Shown: positions 16,008 to 25,259 of the stretch, one piece after another
Layout: each line of letters starts with the position of its first letter
Numbering within the stretch: position 1 is the first letter of the stretch
Source of the DNA: Crocinitomicaceae bacterium
GTDB taxonomy: Bacteria; Bacteroidota; Bacteroidia; Flavobacteriales_D; Crocinitomicaceae
Direction of reading: 5' to 3'
Length of the DNA: 47,384 nt
NCBI GenBank assembly: GCA_030830205.1
Contig: JAURNL010000097.1
Span: 1 to 47,384 of the forward strand
The notes under the pieces: generated by a model
What the model was told of the DNA's origin: nothing
Databases searched by the model: none
What the model saw: the letters and a program-made list of their open reading frames with translations, nothing else
Position numbers and translations under genes: made by a program

Positions 16008-16712
16008 ATGAAAAAAGTCTTCCACACAGCTAACTCCAGAGGACATGCCGACCACGGCTGGCTGAATGCCAAACACTCCTTCAGCTTTGCTTCTTGGTAT
16101 AATCCTGAGCGCATTCACTTTGGTATGTTGCGGGTGCTCAATGACGATATTGTAGCTGGTGGTATGGGGTTTGGAAAACATCCACACGACAATATGGAAA
16201 TTATTACCATTCCACTTTTAGGAGCAATTCAACATCAAGACAGTATGGGCTTCAGCGAGGTAATTCATGCTGGTGAAGTGCAGGTCATGTCGGCAGGAAC
16301 CGGGATCTATCACAGTGAATACAATCCCGATCCAAATCAAGAACTAAACCTCTTTCAAATTTGGATATTTCCAAACCAAAAACAAGTAACACCGCGCTAT
16401 GCACAGCGGAAATATAATTTAAAGCTAGAATCTTTTTCTGAGCTCGTAGGTCCTGAACAAAGTGGAATAGAAACCTGGATTCACCAAGATGCATGGATTT
16501 CGCTCGGAGAATTCTCTTCTGGCACTAAGAAAAGTTATACGCTGAAAAATATCAATCATGGTGCGTATGTCATGCTAGTCGATGGAGCTATTCAAATTGG
16601 AGACCAAATTTTCCAAAAAAGAGATGCGATGGGTATTTCACAAACGGAAAATATTGAAATTGAAATTAAACAAAAATCCACAATTCTTGTCATAGAAGTA
16701 CCAATGAACTAA
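16008..16712 (+). CDS. Pirin family bicupin protein
   Basis: Pirins are iron-binding bicupins; some bacterial members have quercetinase activity. This 234-residue protein has the N-terminal cupin metal site HPHDNMEIIT with later GAIQHQDSMG and VQVMSAGTGIYHSEYN, and the opening ANSRGHADHGWLNAKHSFSFA typical of the family (YhaK/YhhW group). A second cupin barrel fills the C-terminal half. It starts at an ATG and is followed 3 bases later by a nitroreductase, a common pirin partner, so a redox or stress role is likely. Confidence 0.92.
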   Translation: MKKVFHTANSRGHADHGWLNAKHSFSFASWYNPERIHFGMLRVLNDDIVAGGMGFGKHPHDNMEIITIPLLGAIQHQDSMGFSEVIHAGEVQVMSAGTGIYHSEYNPDPNQELNLFQIWIFPNQKQVTPRYAQRKYNLKLESFSELVGPEQSGIETWIHQDAWISLGEFSSGTKKSYTLKNINHGAYVMLVDGAIQIGDQIFQKRDAMGISQTENIEIEIKQKSTILVIEVPMN

Positions 16713-16715
16713 TTC

Positions 16716-17351
16716 ATGAAAGAAAAACTACTCTCCGCACTCAACTGGCGTTATGCCACAAAAAAATATGATCCAACTTTTATTCTCGAAGAAGAAGACA
16801 AACAAACTTTAGAATCTGTATTACAACTAACACCCACTAGTTACGGACTACAACCCTTGCACTTCATTTGGATTAACAACGTCGAGTTACGCGCTCAAAT
16901 TCAATCTATTGCGTGGAATCAACAACAAATCACCGACGCATCAGAAGTACTCATTTTGTGTGCAAAAAATGCACTTGAGCCTGCATTTTTAGACCAACAT
17001 GCTGATCACATGCGTGATACAAGGGGCTTGAAAGAAGAACAAATCCAAGGATTCAGAAAACACTTGCATAGTGCCATAGGTCAGAAAGCAATTGCTGATA
17101 TTAAAAATTGGAATGGCAAACAGGCGTATATTGCCCTTGGGCAGTTACTCACGGCTTGTGCCCTCTTAGAACTAGATGCTACGCCTATGGAAGGGTTCGA
17201 CCCGACTGCTCTCGATGACCTACTCCAACTTGGAGAAGAGGGTTTACATAGCGTCTTGATCTGCACGATCGGAAAACGCGACAGCACTGATACTTACCAA
17301 TCTCTCCAAAAAGTAAGACGATCAAAAAAATCGCTATTTAGCACCCGCTGA
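16716..17351 (+). CDS. Nitroreductase-family NAD(P)H-dependent oxidoreductase
   Basis: This 211-residue flavoprotein has the nitroreductase fold. The N-terminal FMN phosphate-binding segment is WRYATKKYDPTF, followed by TPTSYGLQPLHFIWI and the mid-protein KQAYIALGQLLTACALLELDATPMEGFDP stretch typical of NfnB/NfsB-like enzymes. It probably reduces quinones or nitro compounds using FMN. It is in an operon with pirin (3-base gap). The end of the gene lies 24 bases before the secreted protease ATG. Confidence 0.9.
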   Translation: MKEKLLSALNWRYATKKYDPTFILEEEDKQTLESVLQLTPTSYGLQPLHFIWINNVELRAQIQSIAWNQQQITDASEVLILCAKNALEPAFLDQHADHMRDTRGLKEEQIQGFRKHLHSAIGQKAIADIKNWNGKQAYIALGQLLTACALLELDATPMEGFDPTALDDLLQLGEEGLHSVLICTIGKRDSTDTYQSLQKVRRSKKSLFSTR

Positions 17352-17364
17352 ATTAGATTTTAGT

Positions 17365-17372
17365 TAAATTTG
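17365..17372 (+). promoter_or_regulatory. -7 promoter element (TAAATTTG), leaderless configuration
   Basis: TAAATTTG matches TAnnTTTG and ends 3 bases before the ATG at 17376 of the subtilase gene. It predicts a transcript starting at or inside the first codon. Confidence 0.5.
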
Positions 17373-17375
17373 AGA

Positions 17376-19547
17376 ATGTCTCGCTTTGTTTTGTTAATGC
17401 TTATCGTAATGGGCTTTACTAGCTTCAATGCTTTTGCTGCCCCTCAAATGAGCCAGGCAGATCGACACGCCCTTCAACAAATCCAAAACGAACTTTTACG
17501 GGAAAAAGGGACAGTTTCTACTCATTTACGCAACAACTACCCCATCTATCTTATTGAGGGTCAATGGTGCCTTTCTATGCTCGGACGTTGTAATGACAAT
17601 TTTAAAGCAGAAGAGCTTGAGAGGCAACAAATTTTATTTCAAAAACCTATTGCCGGGCTGATCTCTTTAAAAGTACCGCTTCAAAAAATCAACTCCCTCT
17701 TAGGTCTTAATAGCCTCAATTATCTTGAAATTGCCAGTAGAATTAGTCCTCATTTAGACAAAGCTGTCATTGATCTTCATGTCGATTCAGTACATGCTGG
17801 AATTGGATTACCTCAAGGTTATGCTGGTAAAGATATTTTTATTGGGGTCACCGACTGGGGATTTGACTACACCCACCCTGTTTTTTACGATACTTTACTT
17901 CAACAACATCGTATTTACGCTGCTTGGGATCAATTTAAAACGAGTGGCCCTGCTCCAAATGGCTTTAATTATGGCACCGAATATACTGACACGCCAAGTA
18001 TACTGACTGCTGGAAGTGACACCGCTAACATCTATAGTTATGGTACCCACGGCACACATGTTGCTAGTATTGCTGGTGGTGCAGGAGCTAGTAGTCCTTA
18101 CCGAGGGGTGGCTTATGAAGCACAGTTCTTATTTGTTACATTTTTAGTTGATGAAGGAGCAGTGCTTGACGCTTGGCAATGGATGTATCAAAAGGCACTT
18201 GCTGCGGACAAACGATTGGTTATCAATATGAGTTGGGGGCTCTATCATTTTGGCACCTTAGATGGAACCTCCATTTTAAGTCAAGCAATAACAGCTTTTA
18301 GCAACCTTGGCGTGATTTTCGTTAACTCAGGTGGCAACAATGGCAATGTTAATTTCCATCTTAAAAAAACCTTTAACAACGACCAACTCAAAACCAGAAT
18401 TGAATTTTATGACTACAACGCCAACTCAAATATGTGGGGACAAAGTATTCATGCTTGGGGTGAACCCAACCAATCTTTTTCGAATGGAATTATCGTTACG
18501 AACAATTCAAATGTAGTCTTAACAGAAAGTCCATATTACAGTACTGCAAGCACCCCCAACTATATTGATACCTTCTTGGTTGTAAACCAAGATACAATTT
18601 GGTATAACATTACTGCAGATGCTGCTCACCCACTCAACGGCAAACCTCAAATGCGCTTGCGCGTTAAAAATACAAATACAAGCTTGCGAATCCAGCTTAA
18701 GTCGCAAGCAAGCAACGGTACGGTTCATTATTGGAATGTCACAGAACTCAGCAATGATGTAGGAAATTGGGGAATGGCATTTTTAGCAGCCGGAACGGGA
18801 ACGACTGCTGGCGATAACCTCAACGGAATCAGCGAACCATCATGTGCCGATGACGTCATTAGCGTTGGTGCCTATGCAACCCAATATGCCACTAGTTCTG
18901 GTTCTTTGGTTGGTGGTGCGCTCGCCTCATTTTCTAGCAAAGGGCCGCGCTATGATGGAGCTATGAAACCTGATATTACAGCACCAGGAGTAGCAATTGC
19001 CTCGGCGATTTCTTCTTTTACTGATGGATCTTACACAAGTGTTGCAACTACCGATTTCAATAATACGACATATCGTTTTGCCAAATTTTCCGGCACATCA
19101 ATGGCTGCTCCTATGGTAACGGGTGTAGTTGCACTCATGCTAGAAGCCAATCCTTACCTTTCAGCTGCCCAAGTCAAAGAAATCATCATGCAAACGGCGC
19201 GTCAAGATAACTACACCGGCACAATTCCTGCCGGTGGCAGCCCGCAATGGGGAGCTGGTAAAATCAATGCCTATGCAGCGGTTCAACTTGCGGTCCAAAC
19301 CCTGGGGACGCTAGATAGCTCAAAGCTCATAGAATGGTCAGTCTACCCAAATCCCGTTCAGCATTACTTGCATTTTACCATCGTCGAATTGCCTGATTTT
19401 GCGGAAATTATCAGCCTGGATGGCAAACGTTATTGGGTAGCCATCGAAAACGGAAAGATGACTGTTCAAGACTTACCTACAGGTACTTACTATGTTCGCT
19501 TGCTTCAAAATGGCCGAATTCAGCAAGCCCCTTTCGTGAAAATCTAA
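17376..19547 (+). CDS. Secreted S8 (subtilisin-like) serine peptidase with type IX sorting domain
   Basis: A signal peptide (MSRFVLLMLIVMGFTSFNAFA) precedes a propeptide-like region of about 120 residues and a subtilase domain with a complete triad: D160 (VTDWGFD), H225 (THGTHVAS) and S575 (SGTSMAAPM). A large insert of about 200 residues lies between His and Ser, as in other Bacteroidota secreted subtilases. The last 75 residues, from YPNPVQHYL to the final FVKI, are a T9SS type A sorting domain, so the enzyme should be exported across the outer membrane. The ATG at 17376 is preferred over a TTG two codons earlier because it starts the signal peptide. Confidence 0.94.
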   Translation: MSRFVLLMLIVMGFTSFNAFAAPQMSQADRHALQQIQNELLREKGTVSTHLRNNYPIYLIEGQWCLSMLGRCNDNFKAEELERQQILFQKPIAGLISLKVPLQKINSLLGLNSLNYLEIASRISPHLDKAVIDLHVDSVHAGIGLPQGYAGKDIFIGVTDWGFDYTHPVFYDTLLQQHRIYAAWDQFKTSGPAPNGFNYGTEYTDTPSILTAGSDTANIYSYGTHGTHVASIAGGAGASSPYRGVAYEAQFLFVTFLVDEGAVLDAWQWMYQKALAADKRLVINMSWGLYHFGTLDGTSILSQAITAFSNLGVIFVNSGGNNGNVNFHLKKTFNNDQLKTRIEFYDYNANSNMWGQSIHAWGEPNQSFSNGIIVTNNSNVVLTESPYYSTASTPNYIDTFLVVNQDTIWYNITADAAHPLNGKPQMRLRVKNTNTSLRIQLKSQASNGTVHYWNVTELSNDVGNWGMAFLAAGTGTTAGDNLNGISEPSCADDVISVGAYATQYATSSGSLVGGALASFSSKGPRYDGAMKPDITAPGVAIASAISSFTDGSYTSVATTDFNNTTYRFAKFSGTSMAAPMVTGVVALMLEANPYLSAAQVKEIIMQTARQDNYTGTIPAGGSPQWGAGKINAYAAVQLAVQTLGTLDSSKLIEWSVYPNPVQHYLHFTIVELPDFAEIISLDGKRYWVAIENGKMTVQDLPTGTYYVRLLQNGRIQQAPFVKI

Positions 19548-19568
19548 TTAGTAATACCAATTCGATCC

Positions 19569-20072
19569 ATGCAGATCCGACTCGCTCAAATCGACGAACT
19601 TCACATTCTCGAAAATCTGGCTCGGCAAATATGGCCAGCAACATATGAGCACATAATCAGCCCAGCTCAAATCGAATTTATGCTAGACTGGATGTACAGT
19701 TTTGAAACCCTACGTCAACAACAAGAGCAAGGACACGAATTTTACCTTCTATCACTAGCAGGAAATGAGATTGGTTTTCTTGCGTTAGAGTGGATTCAAA
19801 ATAACTCCATCAACGAACAACCCGAGTTAAAAATCAATAAAATATATGTGCTCGGTGAATTCCAAGGAAAAGGGATTGGTCAAGCGCTTGTCAAAAAAGC
19901 AATTGAACGCGCTAAGGAGACCAACTGCAAAGCTATATACTTACAAGTCAACAAGGCAAATAGCGCGAAACACTTTTATCTCAAATTAGGTTTCCAAGTA
20001 AGAGAAGAAGCTGTTTTCGACATAGGCAATGGTTTTGTGATGGACGACTACATCATGGCACTTTCACTCTGA
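19569..20072 (+). CDS. GNAT-family N-acetyltransferase
   Basis: This 167-residue acetyltransferase contains motif A of the GNAT fold, with the acetyl-CoA pyrophosphate loop in VLGEFQGKGIGQALVKKAI. The N-terminal LAQIDELHILENLARQIWPATYEHI and the C-terminal NSAKHFYLKLGFQVREE are typical of the phosphinothricin acetyltransferase/PaiA-like group. The substrate is not deducible. It follows the protease gene after 21 bases and precedes the ACMSD gene. Confidence 0.88.
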   Translation: MQIRLAQIDELHILENLARQIWPATYEHIISPAQIEFMLDWMYSFETLRQQQEQGHEFYLLSLAGNEIGFLALEWIQNNSINEQPELKINKIYVLGEFQGKGIGQALVKKAIERAKETNCKAIYLQVNKANSAKHFYLKLGFQVREEAVFDIGNGFVMDDYIMALSL

Positions 20073-20108
20073 GCTTTTTTGTATCTTCGTGACGCTAATT
20101 AAAGTCCC

Positions 20109-21116
20109 ATGCTGAAGATTGACATGCACACCCATATTTTGCCGCCAACCATGCCCAACTGGACACAAAAATTTGGTTATGGTAAGTTTATCCACCTAGA
20201 ACCCAATATTGATGGTAGTGCTAATATGATGCAAGGCGGTCAATTTTTTAGACGTATAGCAGAAAACTGCTGGGACGCGCCATTGCGCATTGAAGAATAC
20301 GAAGCATTCCACACACAAGTTCAGGTCGTTTGCACAATTCCTGTAATGTTCTCTTATTGGGCTAAAACTGCTGATGCGCTAGAACTCTCGCGATTTCTCA
20401 ATGATCACATTGCCGAATTGGTCGCACGCTATCCTAAAAATTATATTGGCCTTGCAACCATCCCGATGCAAGACCCAGAAGCTGCGATCTTAGAACTCGA
20501 ACGCGCTAAATCTATCGGGCATGTGGGGATACAAATTGGATCGAACATCAACGATGAAAACCTCAGCGAGGAAAAGTATTTTCCTATTTTTGAAGCCTGT
20601 GAACGCCTCGGTATGGCCGTTATGATTCACCCATGGCAAATGATGGGTTTTGACAGCATGAAAAAATACTGGCTCCCTTGGCTTGTTGGTATGCCCGCTG
20701 AAACATCTAGAGCTGCTTGTTCTTTGATCTTCGGTGGAGTCTTGGAACGCTTACCTGACTTGCGCGTTTGTTTTTCACATGCAGGAGGTTCTTTTCTACC
20801 AACGCTCGGACGCATCGAGCACGGTTTCAATTGCCGTCCAGATTTAGTCGCTATAGATAACCCACACAATCCGCGCAACTATCTAGGCAAATTCTGGGTA
20901 GATAGCATCACCCATGACATCGATGCGCTTGAATATATCCTTAAAATGCAAGGATCCAAACGGGTGTGCTTAGGCAGTGATTATCCGTTCCCGCTCGGAG
21001 ATCTAGAAATTGGTAAGTTTATTGAAGACAGCAAACTAGACGCTGATATCAAGGAAGATATTTTCTGTAATTCAACCCTGGAGTGGCTCCATCTTGATAA
21101 ATCTTTGTTCCTTTAG
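20109..21116 (+). CDS. 2-amino-3-carboxymuconate-6-semialdehyde decarboxylase (ACMSD)
   Basis: ACMSD diverts the kynurenine/3-hydroxyanthranilate pathway away from quinolinate toward 2-aminomuconate. This 335-residue amidohydrolase-fold protein follows the known enzyme closely: metal site MHTHILP (H7, H9), ENCWD, TIPVMFSYWAK, MIHPWQMM, KYWLPWLVGMPAE, CFSHAGG and GSDYPFPLGDLE. These residues match both animal and bacterial ACMSD, so I am confident of the family and fairly confident of the activity. No other kynurenine-pathway gene lies in the window. A degenerate -7 element (TATCTTCG) precedes it. Confidence 0.93.
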   Translation: MLKIDMHTHILPPTMPNWTQKFGYGKFIHLEPNIDGSANMMQGGQFFRRIAENCWDAPLRIEEYEAFHTQVQVVCTIPVMFSYWAKTADALELSRFLNDHIAELVARYPKNYIGLATIPMQDPEAAILELERAKSIGHVGIQIGSNINDENLSEEKYFPIFEACERLGMAVMIHPWQMMGFDSMKKYWLPWLVGMPAETSRAACSLIFGGVLERLPDLRVCFSHAGGSFLPTLGRIEHGFNCRPDLVAIDNPHNPRNYLGKFWVDSITHDIDALEYILKMQGSKRVCLGSDYPFPLGDLEIGKFIEDSKLDADIKEDIFCNSTLEWLHLDKSLFL

Positions 21117-21142
21117 AATCACTCAAAAGTAACTGGTTCAAT

Positions 21143-21883
21143 TTAATTAATCTGGTACCTCAAACGAATGGTGACACTTGCAGTTTTGCGGCGAGAACTC
21201 GTATTGAAACTACCACCCCACTCATACTCCTCAGAAGAATTTTCAGCAGTAATTTGAAAAACACCCATATCTGCATGTTTTAACTTGCCTAAAACTCCTC
21301 CCCCATTTTCGGCAATTTTCTCAGCACGCTCATGTGCATCTTTGGTAGCGGCTTCAATCATTTTGAGCTTAAGTTGTGCCAGTTTAGTATAATAGTATTC
21401 GGGAGAATCTGAATTGAGCTCAATTCCTGCATCTATTAACTCCGAAACCTGTCTAGAGGTTTGTTCTACAACATTCACCTTTTTCGAACTGACTTTTACG
21501 CTCTGACGCAATGAATACCCATCAAAAATGGTTTGGCGAAGATTTCCTTCATCGTCGTAAACTCTAGACCACTCTTTGCTGATGTCAGCAGCCTCAAAAA
21601 CCATTTCCTCTTCAGAGATACCTCTTGATTGAAGATAAGATTTTACTTTTCGGATATCTGCATTCAGTTGGGCATATGCATCTTTGAGTTCATAACTCTT
21701 TCTTGAGAAGGATGCGCGCCAAACGATGAGGTCTGAATCAAAAGATTCCTCACCTAAACCTATTACCGAAACGGTATCATCCGGCTTACCTTTTGAATTA
21801 TAAGATTTCCCAAGAATGAGACCTGTAATAATGACTGCTAAACTGATGAGCAGCGTAGCAAAATGTTGTTTGAAGAAATTCAC
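21143..21883 (-). CDS. SIMPL-domain protein (DUF541)
   Basis: This protein of 246 residues has an N-terminal membrane anchor (about 9-26) and a periplasmic SIMPL domain: VSVIGLGEESFDSDLIVWRASFS at the start, a helical middle (ELKDAYAQLNADIRKVKSYL), and KLKMIEAATKDAHERAEKIAENGGG with a C-terminal TASVTIRLRYQI strand. The family is widespread, and roles in oxidative stress or envelope maintenance have been proposed. The start is a GTG at 21883. It converges with ACMSD and diverges from the SDR gene across a 52-base gap. Confidence 0.85.
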   Translation of the reverse strand: MNFFKQHFATLLISLAVIITGLILGKSYNSKGKPDDTVSVIGLGEESFDSDLIVWRASFSRKSYELKDAYAQLNADIRKVKSYLQSRGISEEEMVFEAADISKEWSRVYDDEGNLRQTIFDGYSLRQSVKVSSKKVNVVEQTSRQVSELIDAGIELNSDSPEYYYTKLAQLKLKMIEAATKDAHERAEKIAENGGGVLGKLKHADMGVFQITAENSSEEYEWGGSFNTSSRRKTASVTIRLRYQIN

Positions 21884-21892
21884 GACTATTTT

Positions 21893-21906
21893 TTTACAAT
21901 TGTAAA
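21893..21906. promoter_or_regulatory. Perfect 14-bp palindrome (candidate operator)
   Basis: TTTACAATTGTAAA is a perfect palindrome in the 52-base gap between the SIMPL gene and the SDR/photolyase/cryptochrome operon. Its position, 30 bases before the SDR ATG, fits a regulator site. No binding protein can be named from the sequence. Confidence 0.4.
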
Positions 21907-21935
21907 CTAAGATACTACTAATTTGTTACAAAAAT

Positions 21936-22634
21936 ATGGAGACAAAAAACATTGCCATCATCGGCGCATCTAAAGGCATAGGCTTTGCATTAGCCAAACA
22001 ATTACTTCACGAAGGTCATATTGTTTTAGCCACTTATTCTCAAACTTCACCAACCTATGAGCATCCCAATTTAAAATGGGTGCAATTTGATGCCATGAAT
22101 CCAACACCCATTGCATTTCCTGAAATAGTTGACGGTCTTGTATATTGCCCTGGAACTATTTCACTCAAACCATTTAACCGATTTTCTTCTGCTGATTTTG
22201 AGGCTGACTATCGTTTACAAGTAGTTGGAGCTATTCAAACCATTCAACAAGCGCTTCCATTTTTAAAGAAAAGTGAACAAGCATCAGTGATCCTATTTTC
22301 AACAGTTGCAGTTCAACAAGGTTTACCATTCCATTCTTTGGTGTCCACTTCAAAAGGTGCAATTGAAGGGCTAACCCGAGCATTAGCAGCAGAGTTTTCG
22401 CCTAAAATTCGTGTGAATGCAATTGCGCCTTCTCTTACGCATACACCTCTCGCTGAAAATCTACTTAATTCAGATGCCAAAAAAGAGGCGAATGCTGCAA
22501 GGCACCCTCTTAAAAGAGTTGGTGAACCCGAAGACATTGCAGCTATGGCAGCATTCCTCTTAGGAAACAATGCTACTTGGATTACTGGTCAAATTATGCA
22601 TGTGGATGGCGGTATTTCAAGTCTTCGTGTATGA
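21936..22634 (+). CDS. Short-chain dehydrogenase/reductase-like protein lacking the catalytic Tyr
   Basis: This 232-residue Rossmann protein has the SDR cofactor motif GASKGIG, a catalytic-type Ser (S122 in ILFSTV), and the C-terminal GQIMHVDGG. In the normal YxxxK site the Lys is kept (K140) but the Tyr position holds Val (V136, context LVSTSKGA). Classical SDR catalysis needs that Tyr, so this may be a non-standard reductase or a binding protein. I recall similar Tyr-less SDRs beside photolyase genes in other light-responsive clusters, without having checked. It overlaps the next gene by ATGA. Confidence 0.88.
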   Translation: METKNIAIIGASKGIGFALAKQLLHEGHIVLATYSQTSPTYEHPNLKWVQFDAMNPTPIAFPEIVDGLVYCPGTISLKPFNRFSSADFEADYRLQVVGAIQTIQQALPFLKKSEQASVILFSTVAVQQGLPFHSLVSTSKGAIEGLTRALAAEFSPKIRVNAIAPSLTHTPLAENLLNSDAKKEANAARHPLKRVGEPEDIAAMAAFLLGNNATWITGQIMHVDGGISSLRV

Positions 22635-23725
22635 TGCCCCTACTTTCCATCTCGGAAATTTATGCGCTTATTGATCAATTCGATCCAGTTCATTATGGTA
22701 AAACTCGTAATTACCAAAACGGCGGAGTTTCCAAGTTGTCTGCCTATTTATCCAGAGGAATAATTTCTACGCGCCAAGTGTATGAACGCCTTCGGCAGAG
22801 GGGAATTACCCATTATGAGATGGAGGCTTTTCTTATGGAATTATGCTGGCGCGATCACTCACAGCGTATTTGGCAGCACCATAATCCCCAAATTGAGGTG
22901 CGAACAGCGCAACATTTTATATACAACGAGAACCAATTACCGACTCCAGTATTAGAGACAAACACAGGTATTCATGCTATTGACGATGCACTGCGCACAC
23001 TCAAAACAACGGGTTATATGCACAATCACTTACGCATGTATTTGGCTGCGCTTGTTTGTAATCATTACGGGGCTCATTGGCGCACCGCAGCCAAATGGTT
23101 TTTTGGACAACTCTGTGACGCTGATGCCGCAAGTAATCACTTGAGTTGGCAATGGGTTTGTGGAGCCAATGCACCTAAAGTCTATTATGCCAACCAAGAC
23201 AACATCAATAAGTACACCGACAGCAAACAATCGGGTAGCTCACTTGATACTTCTTATGAAAATTTACCTTCGTTGCATATTACTACCGCTTGGCAAAACC
23301 CTGACTATCCATTTCGACCAAGTAGTACCAATGTAGCTATCCTCAACAAAACAATTCCTACTCATTTATACACGCCTTATCACCTCGATCCAAATTGGAG
23401 AAAAGAGGAAACTGCCAACAAAATATTATTTTGGGACCTAGACCACTGGAATGATTATCCATTTACCAAAAGTGTATTTGACTGGATCAACGAACTCGCA
23501 TTGGTACAAATACCAGATATACAGATTGTTGTGAGCACATGGGAGGAATTTAAAGGGAATTTGGACCTGAAAAAGACATTTACAAAAGAACATCCATTAA
23601 CAATCTCCTATGGTTTACAATGCGATCAACGTGATTGGTTATGGCCTGTAGCTTCTTTGGAAAAACCAGGTTCATTTTTCAATTACTGGAAAAAAGTACA
23701 AAAATACTTGCGCCGTGAAGACTGA
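22631..23725 (+). CDS. Photolyase-like protein: FAD-binding domain first, unassigned C-terminal region
   Basis: This 364-residue protein opens directly with the photolyase/cryptochrome FAD domain: [53 protein letters not shown] and [16 protein letters not shown] (about residues 15-195). The usual N-terminal antenna (Rossmann) domain is absent. Instead, residues 265-364 form a separate region ([21 protein letters not shown]) with an alternating strand-helix look. It may be a rearranged or permuted antenna domain, or something else. The start is an ATG overlapping the SDR stop. A DNA-repair or light-sensing flavoprotein is inferred; it is not a standard full-length photolyase. Confidence 0.82.
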   Translation: MMPLLSISEIYALIDQFDPVHYGKTRNYQNGGVSKLSAYLSRGIISTRQVYERLRQRGITHYEMEAFLMELCWRDHSQRIWQHHNPQIEVRTAQHFIYNENQLPTPVLETNTGIHAIDDALRTLKTTGYMHNHLRMYLAALVCNHYGAHWRTAAKWFFGQLCDADAASNHLSWQWVCGANAPKVYYANQDNINKYTDSKQSGSSLDTSYENLPSLHITTAWQNPDYPFRPSSTNVAILNKTIPTHLYTPYHLDPNWRKEETANKILFWDLDHWNDYPFTKSVFDWINELALVQIPDIQIVVSTWEEFKGNLDLKKTFTKEHPLTISYGLQCDQRDWLWPVASLEKPGSFFNYWKKVQKYLRRED

Positions 23726-25259
23726 TGTGGGGGTAGTATGGTTCAAACGTGACTTGCGCCTTCAAGACCACGCCGCATTGTTTGCTGCAGAGCAAAGCGA
23801 TTTGCCCTTGATTTACATTTGGATGTTGGAACCAAACGAATGGTCGGCTCCAGAAAATTCACTTCGACACTGGCAATTTCAGATTGCTTCTATTCAAGAA
23901 TTGAATTCAGAATTAGCACTGATTGGTCAAAGGATTCATATTTGCTGGGGAAATGCGCTCAGTATTTTTGAAGCCCTACATCATGAATTTAAGCTCAAAT
24001 CCGTTTGGAGTTATCAAGAATCAGGGCCACCAAGAACATATGCACGTGACCGAGAAATTAGCGCTTATTTCAATCAAATGCGAATCACCTGGACTCAATT
24101 TCAGCGCGATGGAATCATACGAGGCATAAAAAATAGAAAAGACTGGGATAAAGCTTGGTTTGCTCATGTGAATAGTCCAACCATTTATTTCGAACCCAAA
24201 TTAGATCGCAATACTGTCAATTGGGAAAATCCATTTCATTTACCCACAACTCTTGAAAAACAACTCACCAATTATCCTACTCAATTTCAAAAAGCAGGCC
24301 CTAAATATGCCCAACGCTATCTAACAGACTTTCTTGAAAAAAGAAGTTGGCATTATCAAAACGGAATCTCCAAACCAGAATTGAGTAGGAAAAGCTGCAG
24401 TCGGCTTTCTCCTTTTCTCGCCTGGGGAAATCTTTCCATCAGACAAGTAGTCAGGGCAAGCTCTTCCTATCTGAAGAATTCAGCAAACAAAAAAAACTTA
24501 GATGCCTTCTTAACTCGTTTACATTGGCATTGTCATTTTATCCAAAAATTTGAAACGGATTGTAGTTATGCAGAAAAATGCATTAACAAAGCATATGAAG
24601 GTTTGTCGTATCCGCACGATATCCATTTACTGAAGGCCTGGAAATCTGGTCATACTGGTTTTCCTCTTGTAGATGCCAACATGCGTTGTCTACAACAAAC
24701 AGGGTGGATAAATTTTAGGATGCGGGCACTGCTTGTTTCCTTTTTGTGTCACCACTTACTTCAGAACTGGAAGGATGGTGTAGATCATTTAGCTAATCTT
24801 TTTTTAGACTTTGAACCCGGTATTCATTATCCTCAGTTTCAGATGCAAGCAGGTACCACTGGGGTTAACACCATCCGTGTGTATAATCCTGTGCATAATA
24901 GTTATAAACACGATCCGGAGGCGATTTTTATTAAAAAATGGGTGCCAGAGCTTGCAAGTCTCCCAATTGCTTTCGTACATGAACCATGGAAAATGACCGA
25001 AATGGATATGGAATTAGCTGACTTTAGGTTAGGAGTCGATTACCCATTACCCATTATTGATCCAACAAATTCAAGAAAAGAAGATCGTAAATTTCTTTGG
25101 GATATACGAAAAAGCAATCAAGGAAAAATAGAAGGGCAGAAAATAATTCAATCTTTGGTCAGGCCATCAAAGGCGCGCCAAGAACCAAAACGCCAGAAGG
25201 CCTATGGTAAGAGAAACAAAGATATTGAATCCGAAAATGGCCAATTGCCCTTGTTGTAA
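23715..25259 (+). CDS. Cryptochrome/deoxyribodipyrimidine photolyase family protein
   Basis: This 514-residue flavoprotein has the full architecture: the N-terminal antenna domain ([20 protein letters not shown]) and the FAD domain ([72 protein letters not shown]). The usual WQW-AGTG segment is replaced by [16 protein letters not shown], suggesting a cryptochrome-like subgroup, so repair activity is uncertain. The start is a GTG at 23715 inside the upstream gene's end (11-base overlap). The basic tail of about 30 residues is encoded where the opposite-strand crcB also codes. Confidence 0.88.
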   Translation: MKTDVGVVWFKRDLRLQDHAALFAAEQSDLPLIYIWMLEPNEWSAPENSLRHWQFQIASIQELNSELALIGQRIHICWGNALSIFEALHHEFKLKSVWSYQESGPPRTYARDREISAYFNQMRITWTQFQRDGIIRGIKNRKDWDKAWFAHVNSPTIYFEPKLDRNTVNWENPFHLPTTLEKQLTNYPTQFQKAGPKYAQRYLTDFLEKRSWHYQNGISKPELSRKSCSRLSPFLAWGNLSIRQVVRASSSYLKNSANKKNLDAFLTRLHWHCHFIQKFETDCSYAEKCINKAYEGLSYPHDIHLLKAWKSGHTGFPLVDANMRCLQQTGWINFRMRALLVSFLCHHLLQNWKDGVDHLANLFLDFEPGIHYPQFQMQAGTTGVNTIRVYNPVHNSYKHDPEAIFIKKWVPELASLPIAFVHEPWKMTEMDMELADFRLGVDYPLPIIDPTNSRKEDRKFLWDIRKSNQGKIEGQKIIQSLVRPSKARQEPKRQKAYGKRNKDIESENGQLPLL

